Notes: generated from the letters alone by a model not told the origin. A stretch of 64,000 bases of DNA from Anthoceros angustus (GCA_010909165.1 MU008168.1:744001-808000), one strand, 5' to 3'. Positions 1 to 14,200 are shown, counted from the first letter of the stretch. Numbers and translations are program-made.

Positions 1-1024
1 CCAATGCGCCCCGCTCGCTTCATTCTCCTCCGATTTCAAGATTCTCCTACTGGTAGATCATCCCCAATTCAACACCATAGCACTACTATTGAAAGATCTC
101 TTCTTGTGGTGGTAGCTGGAGTGAGATCTACCCTTCACGTATTATTATCCTTTGCACATCGAACAATATTTCGCATAAGACTTCTCCATTTAGTCAACTT
201 AGTTGATTAATTTATTTACAATCATAATTATATTTTTCTTTGCACTCTTCAACCACTCTCTAAAGGTGACAATGTACGTTCACAATTGTTGCTCCTTGTT
301 GAAATATTTAAAGTAATTTCTTAAAATTAATCTCAATAAAATGATGTATCTTTGATGATCCAATTTCACGCCTAGATACCGAGTAGGTCTCTTCACTCCA
401 TGGTGTTATAGCATTCAAAAGAAAGGTATGACCATAAGATTCAAGGTGTCTAACTCACCATGCCCGTGGTGGGTTAGAGAGCTTGAAAATCTAACTCAAT
501 TAACTTTATAACTTATATCTAAAGTAATTTCTTACGGAGTTTAGAATTGTCTTTGAGGTTCCAAACTCACTAAAGAATTATTCTGCATTAAGTTAGTAAG
601 TTAATTGGGAGGAATTGAGGCACATACTTACTCTAAAAGAAAATATAGAGATATGGAAGGAAGTTTGGTTTTGTTCAAGTCAATTATCAATCATTCTACA
701 AAGAAATAATCCACCACTATCGACACTATGGTAAAGAAATTAGACAGGCTAAGACACTATGGTAAAGAAATTATACAGCCTAAAACATGTTGAAGATGAC
801 ACTGCTAAAGGTTGTTGCATCGGTAAGACAAGGTTATAATTTGAATCCACACAATCCTCCGCAAACCACTGGAATGCCTCCAAACTCAAAGGGAGATTGA
901 TATTAGTACTTACCTTAATGAAGATTTTATTGAAGAACCGGAGCTTTGTGCATAGATGAACAATACATCATTAAAAAAAACTAGTTGCCAAAACGCCAAA
1001 CCCTAAATGCCACACTGCAAGCTG

Positions 1025-1200
1025 CAAACGCCAAACGCCAAACGCCAAACGCCAAACGCCAAACGCCAAACGCCAAAGCCCAAACATTGAATCCAAACCC
1101 CAAACATTAAATCGAAACCCCAAACGCCAAACCCCAAAGCCCAAACATTAAATCCAAACCCCAAACATTAAATCGAAACCCCAAAAGCCAAACACCAAAT
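1025..1200. repeat. CCAAACG heptamer array and 20-bp derivative units
   Basis: From 1025 to about 1077 the heptamer CCAAACG is repeated about seven and a half times without error. It is followed to about 1200 by roughly 20-bp units built from CAAACATTAAATC and CAAACCCC words, alternating between two variants. One CCCTAAA, the plant telomere heptamer in C-strand form, lies just upstream near 1000. The 7-bp period and the C-rich/A-rich strand bias resemble telomeric repeat, but the heptamer itself differs. Confidence 0.8.
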
Positions 1201-2399
1201 ACCAACAACATACCAAACATTAAATACAAAATTAATACTAATAATTACTTAATTGATATAGATTCTTAGAATAACTATGCTAGTTACTTATATTGAATAA
1301 TAAATATCTAGAATCATTAGTATTCATCAATCATTAAACTAAACTTTAAATTAGTGTCACATGGCATGATAGCTTGCAGCCTTCCCAAGGAAGCAGTGTA
1401 AGCATGCCCAACCTAATAGCTTCCAGCTTTCTAAAGGAGTGTGAAAGCATGTCTAACCGACTCGAGTGTTTGTGATCTTTACATGATAGTGAGTGCAACC
1501 TATTACATGAGCACTAATCAAAGCTTAAAAGCATATAATATTCTATATGATATGAAAACTTACGCGATAAAAGACAACATACATCAACGAACATAAAATT
1601 ACTCAAAATTTTGATTTCTACTAGTATCATGTTTAAGAAACCTCACAAAATACAAAAATAGCCCTTTTTCAAAAATCATGGTGTGAGGAAGGTTACGGCC
1701 TTGTAGATGGAGTTCATTCTTAGCTAGACATTGTAAAGAAAGTTGTCGCTACTCGTGATTACGACGATAAAACCAACAATACTGTAGTTGATAGTAGTAA
1801 GCGCGAATCCAGAGCAGCAGTAACACGAAGTGGACATGGAGCCCAGTCAATTGACAAATTATGTGGAGGATTCATTTCACATAGCATAGGAGCGAAGAAG
1901 GACCTAGAATTTTATTAAGTGATGATGTCGCCTTGGTCAACTAGCTAGTTTGAAGGATATGAATATAGTACCTAACATTGAAGTCCAATCACCTAGATTG
2001 AATATTGAAAGACTCGGAGTAGCTGTTTTGCATTGTTAGAAAAGGAAGAGCTTGTAATTCACACCGGGGTTGTTGTAATTGTTCAAAATACTAAAAGACT
2101 AATAACTCTAGGGCATGTAGGGCGTAAGCTAGCATACTAGCCTTCAAAGCTAATTACAATGAAAATATGGGGAACATGATTGAGGGAGGAGAGGTGATGA
2201 GGAGAGTCTATCTAGTAAAGGACATCACAGGGAGACCCGAAGAGTCGTTGTGCAAAGGGGAAATGAAGCTCCCTATCTTAAGTCAATTGTTATGCCGACA
2301 ATATCATATTCAAGAAGATTGAAAGATGCCACTTCTATGGCTCATATGCCCATTTTACTAAGGTAGATGAGGATGCATCACTTACTGTCGTTGCAGTCC

Positions 2400-2625
2400 T
2401 AAAGATTGCTGCTACGAGTACCCTTTTGAGGGCAATAGCCATCGGAAAGATTGCCGCTATAAGTAACCTTTCGAGGGCAATAGCCGTCCGAAAGATTGCC
2501 ACTACGAGTACCCTTTTGAGGGCAATAGCCGTTCGAAAAGATTGCTGCTATGAGTACCCTTTCGAGGGCAATAGCCGTCCCAAAGATTGCCGCTACGAGT
2601 ACCCTTTCGAGGGCAATAGGCAAGG
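2400..2625. repeat. 45-bp minisatellite, about five copies
   Basis: Five consecutive units of 45 bp (one of 46) begin with AAAGATTGC and contain GAGTACCCTTT and GAGGGCAATAGCC. They differ at a few positions each. Open frames on both strands here are products of the repeat: 45 is a multiple of three, so frames stay open. They should not be read as genes. Confidence 0.88.
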
Positions 2626-2878
2626 TAGGGCAATAGACACACCTTGCCGAAAGAATGCCGTGAAGTTGGAAACAAATAGCCCCACATCATGCTTACGAGC
2701 ATGATAGGCTTGGCACAAGAGTAGATAAATTTTCGAAGTCCTTAGCCAACGCCTTATAGGTCTCGGACACAGATATGCAATTAGGGCACCTTTGGAACTG
2801 AAATGCAGGGAGTCCTCATGTAACTTCAGCTTTCCCACCATGGGTGCCACTTGGTTTGAGGGTTGTGTGGAGCACAGT

Positions 2879-3021
2879 CACAAGTGCTTTACAAATGCCA
2901 GCAATAGGGCACTTACTTTGAGTGTCAATTCTCCATTGACTTTTGTGTTGTGCTTCATTGCTACCACGATAGATAATATGTTAAAGAGTGCCCTACTGCT
3001 GGCATTTGTAACGCACTTGTG
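2879..3021. repeat. 34-bp inverted repeat with 75-bp loop
   Basis: The left arm (2879-2912) and right arm (2988-3021) are reverse complements over 34 bp with only two mismatches. The 75-bp loop contains a smaller perfect hairpin, GTCAAT-TCTCC-ATTGAC. A transcript would fold into a long near-perfect stem. It could be a small MITE-like remnant or a small-RNA precursor; the sequence does not decide. I saw no convincing target-site duplication. Confidence 0.75.
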
Positions 3022-4236
3022 ATTATTCACTATCCTAGAACCAAACAAAAGGATGACTTGAGAGACCTGGAGGGTGGAATTCAATCGGTGGGATTTCGTG
3101 CATAGACTCGGAGATTGAGATGTAATAGGAGCATTAAATGAAAGTTGACACTGTAGCAGTTAGGTCGATTACTTGGCCACAGGAAGCTGCTGCCATATCT
3201 AGTGCTGTGAACCCTTAGGTCTAGGATTTCGGACAACCCCTAGAACCCTTGGTCTATATCAAATCTTGGATTTGGTACAAGCCCTAAAGTAGAAGAAAAC
3301 AGTTGCTGCAGCTCTCTCGATGGCTGCTGGCTCAGGCCACCTAAAGAGACCAGAGTATACAGGTTATGCAACAGGGAAGTTCAAACAAAGGAACACTTTG
3401 TTTTCGTCTGCCCCATCTACGAGAATACAAGGAATGCTTTTGTCAACTTATTCACAGTAGCTCGATCTTCGCTCCGAAGTTTCTTCTCTTTTCCCGACCC
3501 TTTTCTTACAATTGTTTGCTTGAAACAAATGTGGGATTAAAGGGCAGAATATATCCATGTTCTCAACCTGCCCGATATTTGACTTACTTCACACCACTAG
3601 TACTTAGGAAATTAAGAATAACGATTAAACTTCAATACTTTTTTTCTATATATCTGGTTTTTCAGTCCCATGGACAGAAATTCCGGCCTAAGGGACTTCA
3701 ATAGACTATTTCGTATTATGCCCCAGCAGCCCCGCAGGCGAACCAGGCCCGGTGGAGCTGCCCAGGCTTGATCGGGCAAGCCCAATCAGATCCAGCCGAT
3801 CACTCCTATTCAGGCCCAATGGGGAAGCGGTGTGTTCCACTACCCTCACCGCAAGAATTTTGCTCAGGCGGGCGTCGGGAAGGCAGCTATGCGATCGATC
3901 CAAATCTTTATTTTTTTCCAGTTGGGGTAGAGAAAACGCTTAGGACGTTTTTGCTCCCTACTAGCTACTTGCAAGGGTCACCGAGGGCGCTTTAGCGTAC
4001 AGTCGAAAAAACTATGCGTCCAGGAAGGGGTCTACAGAACTCACGTAGAGTACAGAGGTACAGAGAGAGCAAGGGACAGGAAGCGACGTCTGCAGAACCG
4101 TAAAGCATGCGAAACATAAAGCACCCACGGACAAGGACAGCCAGAAAAAACCACCCAAACTGCACGTTCAGGGTCGCTGAAGATGTTCACAATATCCCTA
4201 AGAATAGGTCCCCATGGGGTGGAACCTCCAGGAGTG

Positions 4237-4358
4237 ATTGGCAAAGGGGATGATCAGCTGTTTCAACATGAACCATGGAATGTCCTAAGCGTCCACCATT
4301 GGCAAAGGGGATGCTCAGCTGTTCCAACATGAACCATGGAATGTCCTAAGCGTCCCCC
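4237..4358. repeat. 61-bp tandem duplication
   Basis: Two adjacent 61-bp units (4237-4297 and 4298-4358) begin ATTGGCAAAGGGGATG and end GCGTCC, with about four differences. The duplication lies downstream of the 3' end of the U5-40K gene. No coding role is evident. Confidence 0.85.
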
Positions 4359-4835
4359 ACACACGCCGGAGGACGCGGTTGGATTGACCCGCTGTTCTTG
4401 TAATAGCCAACTGGCGTAGTAGGAGTTTCCAAGTAGCATGAAAAAACAAAGGCTTGAGCCCCATGTACATCTCTTTTACAGCATACCGTGCTCCTGTCAC
4501 AGTGAGCCTGTCTGCTGATAAACCAAGCTGCAATCCAGTGTGTTCGATGTACATCTGCTCCATAAATCCAGCATCCAACCTCTGCAAATTCAATGGCCTA
4601 CTCGAAAGCAAACCTACAACAGGATAGGCATGACAAACCCTGTGCCTCAACAGGCACTAACCATTTTTCTGTGGATGCTCTTTCGCATGCTCCATCTCCC
4701 CTCGAGGGCCAGAACTCCTCAACAGGTCTACGAGGCTGTGGATTTAACTTCACAACACATCGAGGAGGGACCACATCCTTTCATTAGCCCTTCCTTAGCT
4801 CCAAAGTATGTTGTCACCCAACATCCTGAAGTTGC

Positions 4836-5980
4836 TCAGGGCAAAGAGGGCCCCAATGTAGGATCGATCTCCCCGAGATAAATTTGCTTGTCACTACCAC
4901 ATGATCCAATAATCGGCTCTTTTGGATGAAACACAGACTCATTCACCGACCCATTATGCCCTGGCAGCTTGTACAGTATCCTCCTTGAAGTAGTATCCCA
5001 CACATACACCATCCGATCGGAGCTGCCTGCAGTCACCTTACTGCCGTCCGGGGACCAGGCACATTTTAATAAGTTTTTCTCAAAGTTATGCTGATGCCCC
5101 GTGAAAATCTTCACATTTCGGTTCTGCGGAGCGTAGGGTCTCATATCCCAAACCCTGAGAGTGCAGTCCATGGCATTGGTGAGTAGGTAAGAGCCGTCCG
5201 GGCTAAGCGACATTCCAGTTACAGTATCCGTGTGACCCTGCAACTTCATAATGGTCTCATTCTTCCTCAAATCCCACACTTTCACATCGTTGTCAATTCC
5301 CCCCGTGAAGATCTTGTCAGCTGCATCCGAAAACGCAACAGCCGTAATCTGGTACTTGTCAGGGAGCGTCTGCAAAGCTCCCCGGTGCCGCATATCCCAC
5401 AGCTTAGCTGTTCCGTCATCCGACCCCGAAACGACCAAGGGGGGGCCCCGCCGAACAGGGCAACAGGAGTTTATAAATCCCGAGTGTTCCGCCATCTTCT
5501 TCACCTGCTTCCCGGTCTCCGCATCCCAAACCCTAACAGTCTTGTCCGGACTACAAGACACAATCTGCGAGCCGTCCGAGTTCCACTGCAGCTCCAACAC
5601 GGCGTTGCGGTGTCCCTTCTCAAGACAAGCACAAGCACAGCCCTCAGCACGCCAAAGTCAACTGTCAAAACCAGCTCCTACGACAATGCAGAAACCAGCC
5701 TTACCTTAAGGACCATGTAGTTCTCACACTCCCCTTGCACGTTCCAAAGAAATATCTCCTTGTCAACAGACCCTGAAGCCACAACGGTGCCCTGCGGATT
5801 GAACTTCATGGTGAAAACAGCACCACCGTGACCCGTTAACAGCATAATAGGCGAGTCCAAGGAGGACGTTCGGCGGATTCCATCCCTGGTTATGAGAGCC
5901 TTGCTTGGAGGAGCATCAGATACTCCAGGAGGGCCATCTGTCCGCTGCCGCTTAGCGGCCATCACCAAGCTCTGGTCCAT
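4836..5980 (-). CDS. SNRNP40: U5 snRNP 40-kDa WD40 protein
   Basis: This WD40-repeat protein is a component of the U5 snRNP in the spliceosome, where the family associates with PRP8. The CDS is complement(join(4836..5615,5705..5980)): two exons, an 89-bp GT-AG intron, 351 aa, close to the usual ~345-357. The first exon carries a short basic N-terminus and the first WD repeat, with the GHGGAV motif. The second carries repeats with GHRNAV, SGSDDGTAKLWD, GHTDTV, GHQHNF and GHNGSV cores, a seven-blade propeller. The intron splits repeats one and two between VLK and GHRNAV in phase 0. The extreme C-terminus (GEIDPTLGPSLP) is near the family end. Other WD40 families fit less well because the spacing and the N-terminal KRQR region match U5-40K. 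Confidence 0.93.
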
Positions 5981-6459
5981 CTCCGCACAGTCTTCTGGCA
6001 GTCGTTGCTACTTCCTTCTTGCGCGGCTGAAGCCTCGGATGAAACACCCTCAAATTTTTGGTTACCGTAACCTAAACTTTCTGACGGGCAGAAGATTTAC
6101 GACGGCTCACCCTCGCTCATTGACAACTTCTTCAAGGATTTCAGCACGTGATCCCAGCCTGCTCTCGGCGGCCACTGGGCTGTCTGAGGGCGAACAACGC
6201 TCCGATAGAGGTCTCAAACGCGTGTGACACCTTCAGGCATTGCACATTCGCATTTTCGGACTTGCCAGCCGTGGACGGTGCAAAGAAGTTGAATGGCACT
6301 CAGACAAACGTCGGTCAGATGCTAAGCCCGAAACCCTGCAGAACATATCTTTATCCGAAAAAAATGTTGAAGGGGTTTTGAGTGGAAAGGGAGAACTGTT
6401 TTTTAAGCGCAGATGTCTGCCACAAAAGCGAGAGAAAATGAAGCGGTGTCTTAGCAGAT

Positions 6460-7922
<1,463 letters not shown>

Positions 7923-8091
7923 TTAGACACACGCAAGCTAAACTGCATCTGGCGGAAACCAAGACCACAGCGCAGCCTTTCTAGAAGGCATGAATGCAAT
8001 TACAACAAATTATTTACAAAGAATCACAATCTAATTGGCCTTTCTACAGCTACATCTACAGGCATATGTTACACAGCAGCTCTGCTGCCTA

Positions 8092-10366
8092 TCAGGGATA
8101 GCTCAGGTACAAGGCGGTGATGTCGTTGCTGGCGGCCAGGATAATTTCTGGGGGAGCTCCTCCAGCGAAGTAGCCTGAGTGCCCAACTATCTGAAGCAGA
8201 ATCACCCCGGCAGCACAAGCACTTAACCCCGCCAAGGCAGGCTTGCCTACGAGCACTCTCCCCAAGGCAGGCGTGTCTTCGGGCTCTCTCCCCGTCTCTT
8301 CCCTCGTGTTCTTCTTGTGCACCCAGCTCCATGCCATGAGAGGGGGAAATATCCCGTACATGACTGTCATGCCATAGGCGCCCTAGAATTTTAGTACAGG
8401 GTACCACCATACGAGCACAGGCATCAGAAACCAGGAATTTTCGTCTCCACAAGATGCACAACATGCAAAGAGAGAAGCAGAGGTCTCACAGCTAGGTCAG
8501 TCGCAGAGAGGAAGGATTCGACTGAGTTTGGGAGGGCCACGGATATTGCCAACGGAGGAGCCAGAACTAGGGCAAACGAGACCAGGCGTAGGCTGTCCAT
8601 AGTCGACAGCCAGCGGGTGAGCTGAGGAAGGTGCATGCCACCTCCCAGCTTCGTGGGTGGGGATTCTGGAACTGAATCCTTGACACGATTCACAATCCAG
8701 TCCTTGCATTTCACAAGTTGTTCCACAAAGAACTCAAACAAACCCAAATAGCTGCCGATGAACGATGTGGCCACTGCTAGTAGTGCGAATATTTGGACGA
8801 TGGAACCTGCCCCTAAGAAGCCGAAGCCTAGTCCAGCCTCGCTTGACCTGAGCATCAACAAGCTTATCAGTGAGCATGGGGATCGATGTCCACACGAAAA
8901 ACGATGCTTGGAAAGACGATAGCATGAGCACCAGCATGAGCATGTACCTCAATAGAGCGTCGAGAGGGTCCCCCGTCCCTGAGACTGAAGCAAGGCTCAA
9001 GGCAACAGCGTCCCAGCAGAGGAGCATAGCCAGAGGTACCGCACTGCCCAGAACCAGTGACAGCTCAATCCGTTTCATGTCTCCACCCAAGTACGAACAC
9101 AAAACTGTAGCGGGAAAAAAATGTCAACAATCTCTTGGCAATGCTTGCAAACCGGTGGGCAGAGGAGAAGAAGGGAAGACGAAGAGACTGACCCGGAATC
9201 AAGTCGTGGTAAACAAGAGCAAGAAACACCACGGGAATTGTGCTGGGAGCTGCCGTCCAATCCATTCTCTCCAGGTTTGCCCAGTCCCCGATCGCAGCTC
9301 CTCCCACAACGAGGACCAGAAAGGAACCTATGCCATCCCGACACGTTCAGTCCGAAGCATGGGTGCAGAAGGTGACGTTCTACAGCACGAGTGGATCAAG
9401 GTGCTCACCTATCAATCCAAAAGTGAAGACCTGGTTAACCGAGTCCGCAACCTTGGTTCCTCCGGCAAGAATAAGACCCCCGAGCCCGATAGTGAAAACC
9501 ACAGCTGCTGCATCTTCTGGTATGTACGAGAGGGACGACATCACCTCCTCCGCCTTGACGATATAAGCGACCATCAAGGTGTAGGTGAGAAACAGGTACG
9601 TGACGGCAACCAAACTCCCTCCCCAAGCGCCCAGCGTCTCCTCCGCCATGGTACGCAGCGAAATGACCGGGGCATCATTCAACGACTCCGATTTCTCCAG
9701 CCGCTCCATCAAGCCCACATTCACCCTGGCAAGCAGCATGGCTTGCAGGGACAGAAAGCCCCAGCACGCTCCCAGAACCGCTGCCGACGGAACAAAGCCC
9801 TGCACAGACAAACTGTCAGCCACACTTGGCATGATCCCACCCCATTCGGTGCACAGGATGGGAAATTCAATCCACATGCGGATTACAATTCTTACAGCTG
9901 GGCCAGTAGTGACGGGAAGCGCCAGGATTCCTGCGCCCACGCTCGTCCCCGTTATCAAGGCCACGGCTCCCAGCACCGTGCCCCCCGGCTGACTGTCTTC
10001 AACTCGCCCGCTGTCAGAAATCGATTTGGGTGGATGCTCAGCCTTGTCAGAGCCTGGGACTGGGAGGCCATCTTCGCTGTGGTCCAATCCACCATTCTTT
10101 CGTGTACTGCTTGCGGCAACCAAGCTCCGCTTCCTGCCATTATTTCTCCCCGCAAATCGGCTCCGGAATCCCGTAGCTCCTCCTTCTCTAAGCCTCCGAT
10201 CAAACCGCTCCAAGCCCGATTGCCAGACTAGTCGCAGTCCAGCAGCAGCACCGATTTTTCGCGTCCTGACCTCGAGCGCTCCAGACTGAATTGTGAATCC
10301 ATGATCCGGCGACTGCTGAGTCGTGAAGACCAGGCAATTCGCAGACCACGACCTTGAGACAAGCAT
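8092..10366 (-). CDS. Aromatic amino-acid permease-like transporter, plastid type
   Basis: This is a membrane transporter of the tryptophan/tyrosine permease (HAAAP, Mtr/TyrP-like) family. Plant members carry N-terminal extensions and are thought to act in the plastid envelope. The CDS is complement(join(8092..8382,8490..8847,8948..9104,9193..9327,9409..9799,9896..10366)), six exons in consistent phase, about 600 aa. Residues 1 to about 135 are basic and S/G-rich, like a transit peptide. The permease core starts with GAVALITGTSVGAGILALP, the family's first helix. Further helices follow, with YHDLIPVLCSYLGGDMKRI as a conserved connecting segment and about 11 membrane segments in all. A hydrophilic insert (near KCKDWIVNRVKD to LGGG) precedes the last helices and looks lineage-specific. 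The start is the first in-frame Met; a later Met is possible. The substrate is not shown by the sequence. Confidence 0.85.
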
Positions 10367-11229
10367 ACTTGGGTCGCTCCGAGGGAGACTAGGAAGTACA
10401 GTACTATTGAGCTCCCTCCCGCCCGCATGAGCTGGGAGCTCGGAACGCAGAAGCGGCTGGGGGCGGACTGGTTGCTGGCTGGCGAGCTAGCTTCCAGGGG
10501 ACTTCCGAGTCCCGACCAGGAACTCCAGAAGGCCGCCAAGGTTCCAAAGGGACGGTGGCAACGGTGCACAGGTGCGACACGCTTTCGGAATCCCCGGGAA
10601 TCTGGCTGAAAAGTGGGATCCAATCAAATTCCTGGCAAAAGAGACGGCTGCCGGAGGAGGAGCAGCGAGACGGGCTATCGCGTATGTGTCAAAGGGAAAC
10701 AGCGATGTGGGCAAGCCCGCTACGAACTTAAGCGGCAACAACGGTCTCAGAGCCGCACACTTGAGCCACAAGTTTTTTGGAAGCTACACGAGCAGCAGAT
10801 CGCACAGTTCCGACACCGTGCGCTTCGGAGTGCTGCTCGCCAGTAGAAGCGTAGCCTACATTGCAATACAACGAGGAATAAGAATGTGAGAGAGAGAGAG
10901 AGGAAGCAGGACCCGTTTGCTAAAGAAGGCAACAGCGAGCGACATGGAAGAACCAGGACAGGCGCAGTCGCAAACCTCTTCCGACCCACTCATTCACGAG
11001 TCTGCCCAGGCGTACTAAGTATACCCAAGCCATGTTTTCGCAAAATACTTGACGACTTGGATTCCAGAAATTGAGGCGACACCATTCACATCAGGCACCA
11101 TGCATCGCCCTTTATCCCTGTCAAGTGCAAAGCCGTGGTCTGGTCAGAATTGCACCCCAGACAACAAAGCAGACGAAAATCAGGCTGTGCTCTCTTCTAG
11201 TTTAAAAACCGTAAGAGGCACTTCAACCT
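10367..11229. other. Intergenic region between permease and CAND1
   Basis: The upstream region of the permease-like gene and the 3' flank of CAND1 share this interval. Open frames exist on both strands (for example 10487-10771 minus) but show no known domain. An untranslated first exon of the permease gene could lie here. I see no RNA gene or repeat. Confidence 0.5.
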
Positions 11230-14200
11230 TTAGCTGAGGTCCATGAGATCACCACCCACCAAAGTATCACTTTCTTGCCGCACTGCATTGTACTTCTCGC
11301 CGAGTGCCCCAGTCTTCACAATGCTGTTCATGAATGCCTTGAATTTTTGACTGGTTTCGCCACTGGTTTGCAACCAGGAGTGTGTGATGTTTAGAGTGGC
11401 CAGCGATGCGGACGAAGATACATGCGAGTCCTACCATCATCCAGGTTGGAGCAGCAGGAACACACCTGATGCGGTTCAAAGAATCCACAGCCCTGAGGGC
11501 ACTTCGGATCATGTCCTCATTCCGATCCACCTCTTGCTTCACAGCATCAGACTTTGTCTTGTTAGTGACAGTTTTCTCCAAGGGGTCAACCAACTGGTCC
11601 AGTACTGCACAGTTCAAGACATAACATCAAATAGAATCCTACAAATTGGCCAATCACTCGGTGTAAATTTTAAAACATGATAAACTTGCCAGCCAACACT
11701 GCTGAACCGCATTTGTCTGCCAACTTTGATAATATTAGATGACATGGCATCTTCACATCATAATGGTCTGCAAAGAGGAGCACCATCAGATATTGGATTA
11801 CCATGAAAAACTATTAGCTAACATCCCTGAAAACAGATATTGAAAGTAGTGAGTGTAAACCAGGACATTATGCACAAGGAAGCTACAAACCTGAAAGGCC
11901 TGATATAAGAAATGGAGAAATGAATGCAGAAGGATCAATCTGATCCAGGCAGCTGTCAAGAAGGGTGTCCACACATTCAAATGCCCCTTTCCTAAGCTCA
12001 AGGCCATCATCAATAGTGTGCTTGAAGGGACCAAGGTCAACGATTCTGATGAGCTCTTTCTGCCATATGAAACAGCACATGGTTACCACCAAGGATCACA
12101 ACCAGCCAGTGGATAATGAAATATCAGGGGACATATGCCAACCTTGATTACTGTCTGATCATAGAGAAGTGGCAACAAAGATGGCAGCAGATCCTTAACA
12201 AGCTCAGGTTTATTATGGGCAGCACTACTGAGGGCAGAAACTGCTGCACGCCTTACATGCTGCACCAGACAGATGAATCCAACATTACCAAAGAGACTAG
12301 GCTAATGATGCACACAAGCAGAGTTCTCAGTTTCAACCTGGACACAGAGAGACATACCCGATCTTCATCATTTATGAGCTGAAGAAAGGAGGCAATGCAA
12401 GGCTTGATGAAGTCATCAATTCGCTCCGGACGGTCAACCACTGTGTACTTTATTGCAATCACCGCAGTGGCCCGGGTGAAAGGAGATATACTCGCGGTTC
12501 GTTCCTGCCCATACAACAAAGAGCGCACAAACTTAAGTTCCTAATAAACGAGGAGGAGAGAATTTTCAAAACTCTGCAGATACTCAGCCAACATACCCTT
12601 AAAGCAGGAACCAACTTCGCTGGCTCAATGAGAGCTAGTTTACCAAGACACTCGGCAACAACATTGCGCACTCCCTCCTCCTCACTTTCACAGTGTGTAA
12701 ACAGTAAAGCCAAAATCTTTTGCACATCAGCATCCTGAAGCTCTGATCTGCCAGGTTCATCAATTGACTGCCGAGGTATCACCTGTTCAACAATACATGA
12801 GCATATAATGCACATAAAAAATGCCATGATGAACACCTTCAAACCTTGATCAATTAGCAGAGGCTTACCTCCTTCAAAGAATGCAATAGCAGGTACTGCA
12901 GCTTTGATTGTGTATCAATCTGGCCTAGTATGAACGGCAAGTACTGTGACAGATTGCCAACAGCAATATTTCCCAAAGCAAATGACGCTGCTGACTTGAT
13001 TTCCTCAACTGGAGAGTTGAATGATTGAATAATGACATATTGTATGTTGGCATGCCCACTTAGGTCCTTCCTCCGTCCAATTTCTCCAAGGCATAAAAGA
13101 GATAGGAGTAGAACCTGTAACACCAAAACCCCCGCTTTCAGCACTCTCAAGAGCTGCTCTTTGCAGCATTCGCCATAGTCACGCAAGAATTCTAATTCAC
13201 GTCCAGACAATAGAAGGGAAGGACAACATACTGCATCAGAACTAGTGCCCACACTTAAAGTGTTTATCAACATAGCCACAGTTGAGGAACATTTCGCATC
13301 CCCTGCTGCCAGGCATAGCACTGCTGCACATTGTGCTATTGAATGAAAAGCTTGCTTACTGGCAGGTCCACCTGCACCACCTGACCCTTTTGCAGTTGAC
13401 AATAAGGCATCCAATAGCACGTCAAAGCTAGTATTGGTGGACTGCACGGATGCAGCAAAAAAGGATTGGAGTGCCTGGAATACAAGAGGGATGTTAGTTA
13501 CAGAACAAGATGAACAAACCTTATGCCTGACAACGATGACCAGTAAATCCCATGCTTCACTACCTGCAATGCTTGCCCCTGTAACAAAGAGCTCTTCACA
13601 AGATTGAGTGCTTGAGGAAGAACTTTCTGTCGTACAGATGGTCCAGCCTTTGCATAGTACAGCTTGTCACTCATTATGGTACAGCAGAGTTCCAGTGCCG
13701 ATGCAGTCAAGTGCAAATCAGCATCACTGCAAACAAGAATCCAATAAAAAGGGAAAGGTGATTAAAGTACAACTTAGCATTGGAAACTGAACCTCCCCAG
13801 AAAATCAAAACCAGACCTGATCAATGAAGAAAGTTCTTGAATGATTGATTCATAGCTCACTGGACTGATCTTGTCATTGTACGCAATCAAAAGTGAATTA
13901 AGTGTGCCAAGGGAGGCTTGGCGTAATGCCCTATTAGTCTGCAACCAATCAGGAGACAAGCTAAAAATTCTGCAAAGCAACAACATCTGCAGTAATTTAA
14001 CCTAAGAACACATACTACATTGAAAAATGTTTCTTTAACTGTCAGAGACTATAACCTTGCGAAGAAAGGTAGTAAGCTCCAGTACTACTTGTTCAAGGAC
14101 TGAGGACAAGTCGATTCTCAGTGGGGACTCCGCAATAGTTGCAAAGGCCTGATAGTTATACCAGGCAATTATTGAGATTCAGGGCTCTAGAAAGCATGAC

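Larger units (their letters stand above)
1..4235. other. AT-rich gene-free region with repeats
   Basis: I see no supportable gene here. Reading frames are short, unlike any family I know, and interrupted. The stretch is AT-rich and contains the tandem and inverted repeats listed separately (1025-1200, 2400-2625, 2879-3021). A 112-codon frame at 3366-3704 (+) has no recognisable domain and is not called. Composition differs clearly from the gene-dense part that starts near 4.8 kb, as expected of decayed repeat-rich intergenic DNA. Confidence 0.6.

Noticed and set aside
2400-2625. CRISPR-like array
   Set aside because: The repeats are directly adjacent without unique spacers, and the window is a plant nuclear genome.
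3366-3704. 112-codon frame in the AT-rich left end
   Set aside because: No family resemblance, no splice context, and composition like the surrounding non-coding DNA.
8813-8847. 35-bp intron in the permease gene
   Set aside because: A first splice idea gave an unlikely 35-bp intron; using the GT at 8947 and the AG before 8847 gives a normal 100-bp intron and restores the family sequence.
8870-10231. 453-codon plus-strand frame
   Set aside because: It runs through exons and introns of the permease-like gene on the other strand and has no recognisable domain.
10487-10771. Possible small protein upstream of the permease
   Set aside because: No domain, and its position suggests 5' UTR or promoter sequence.
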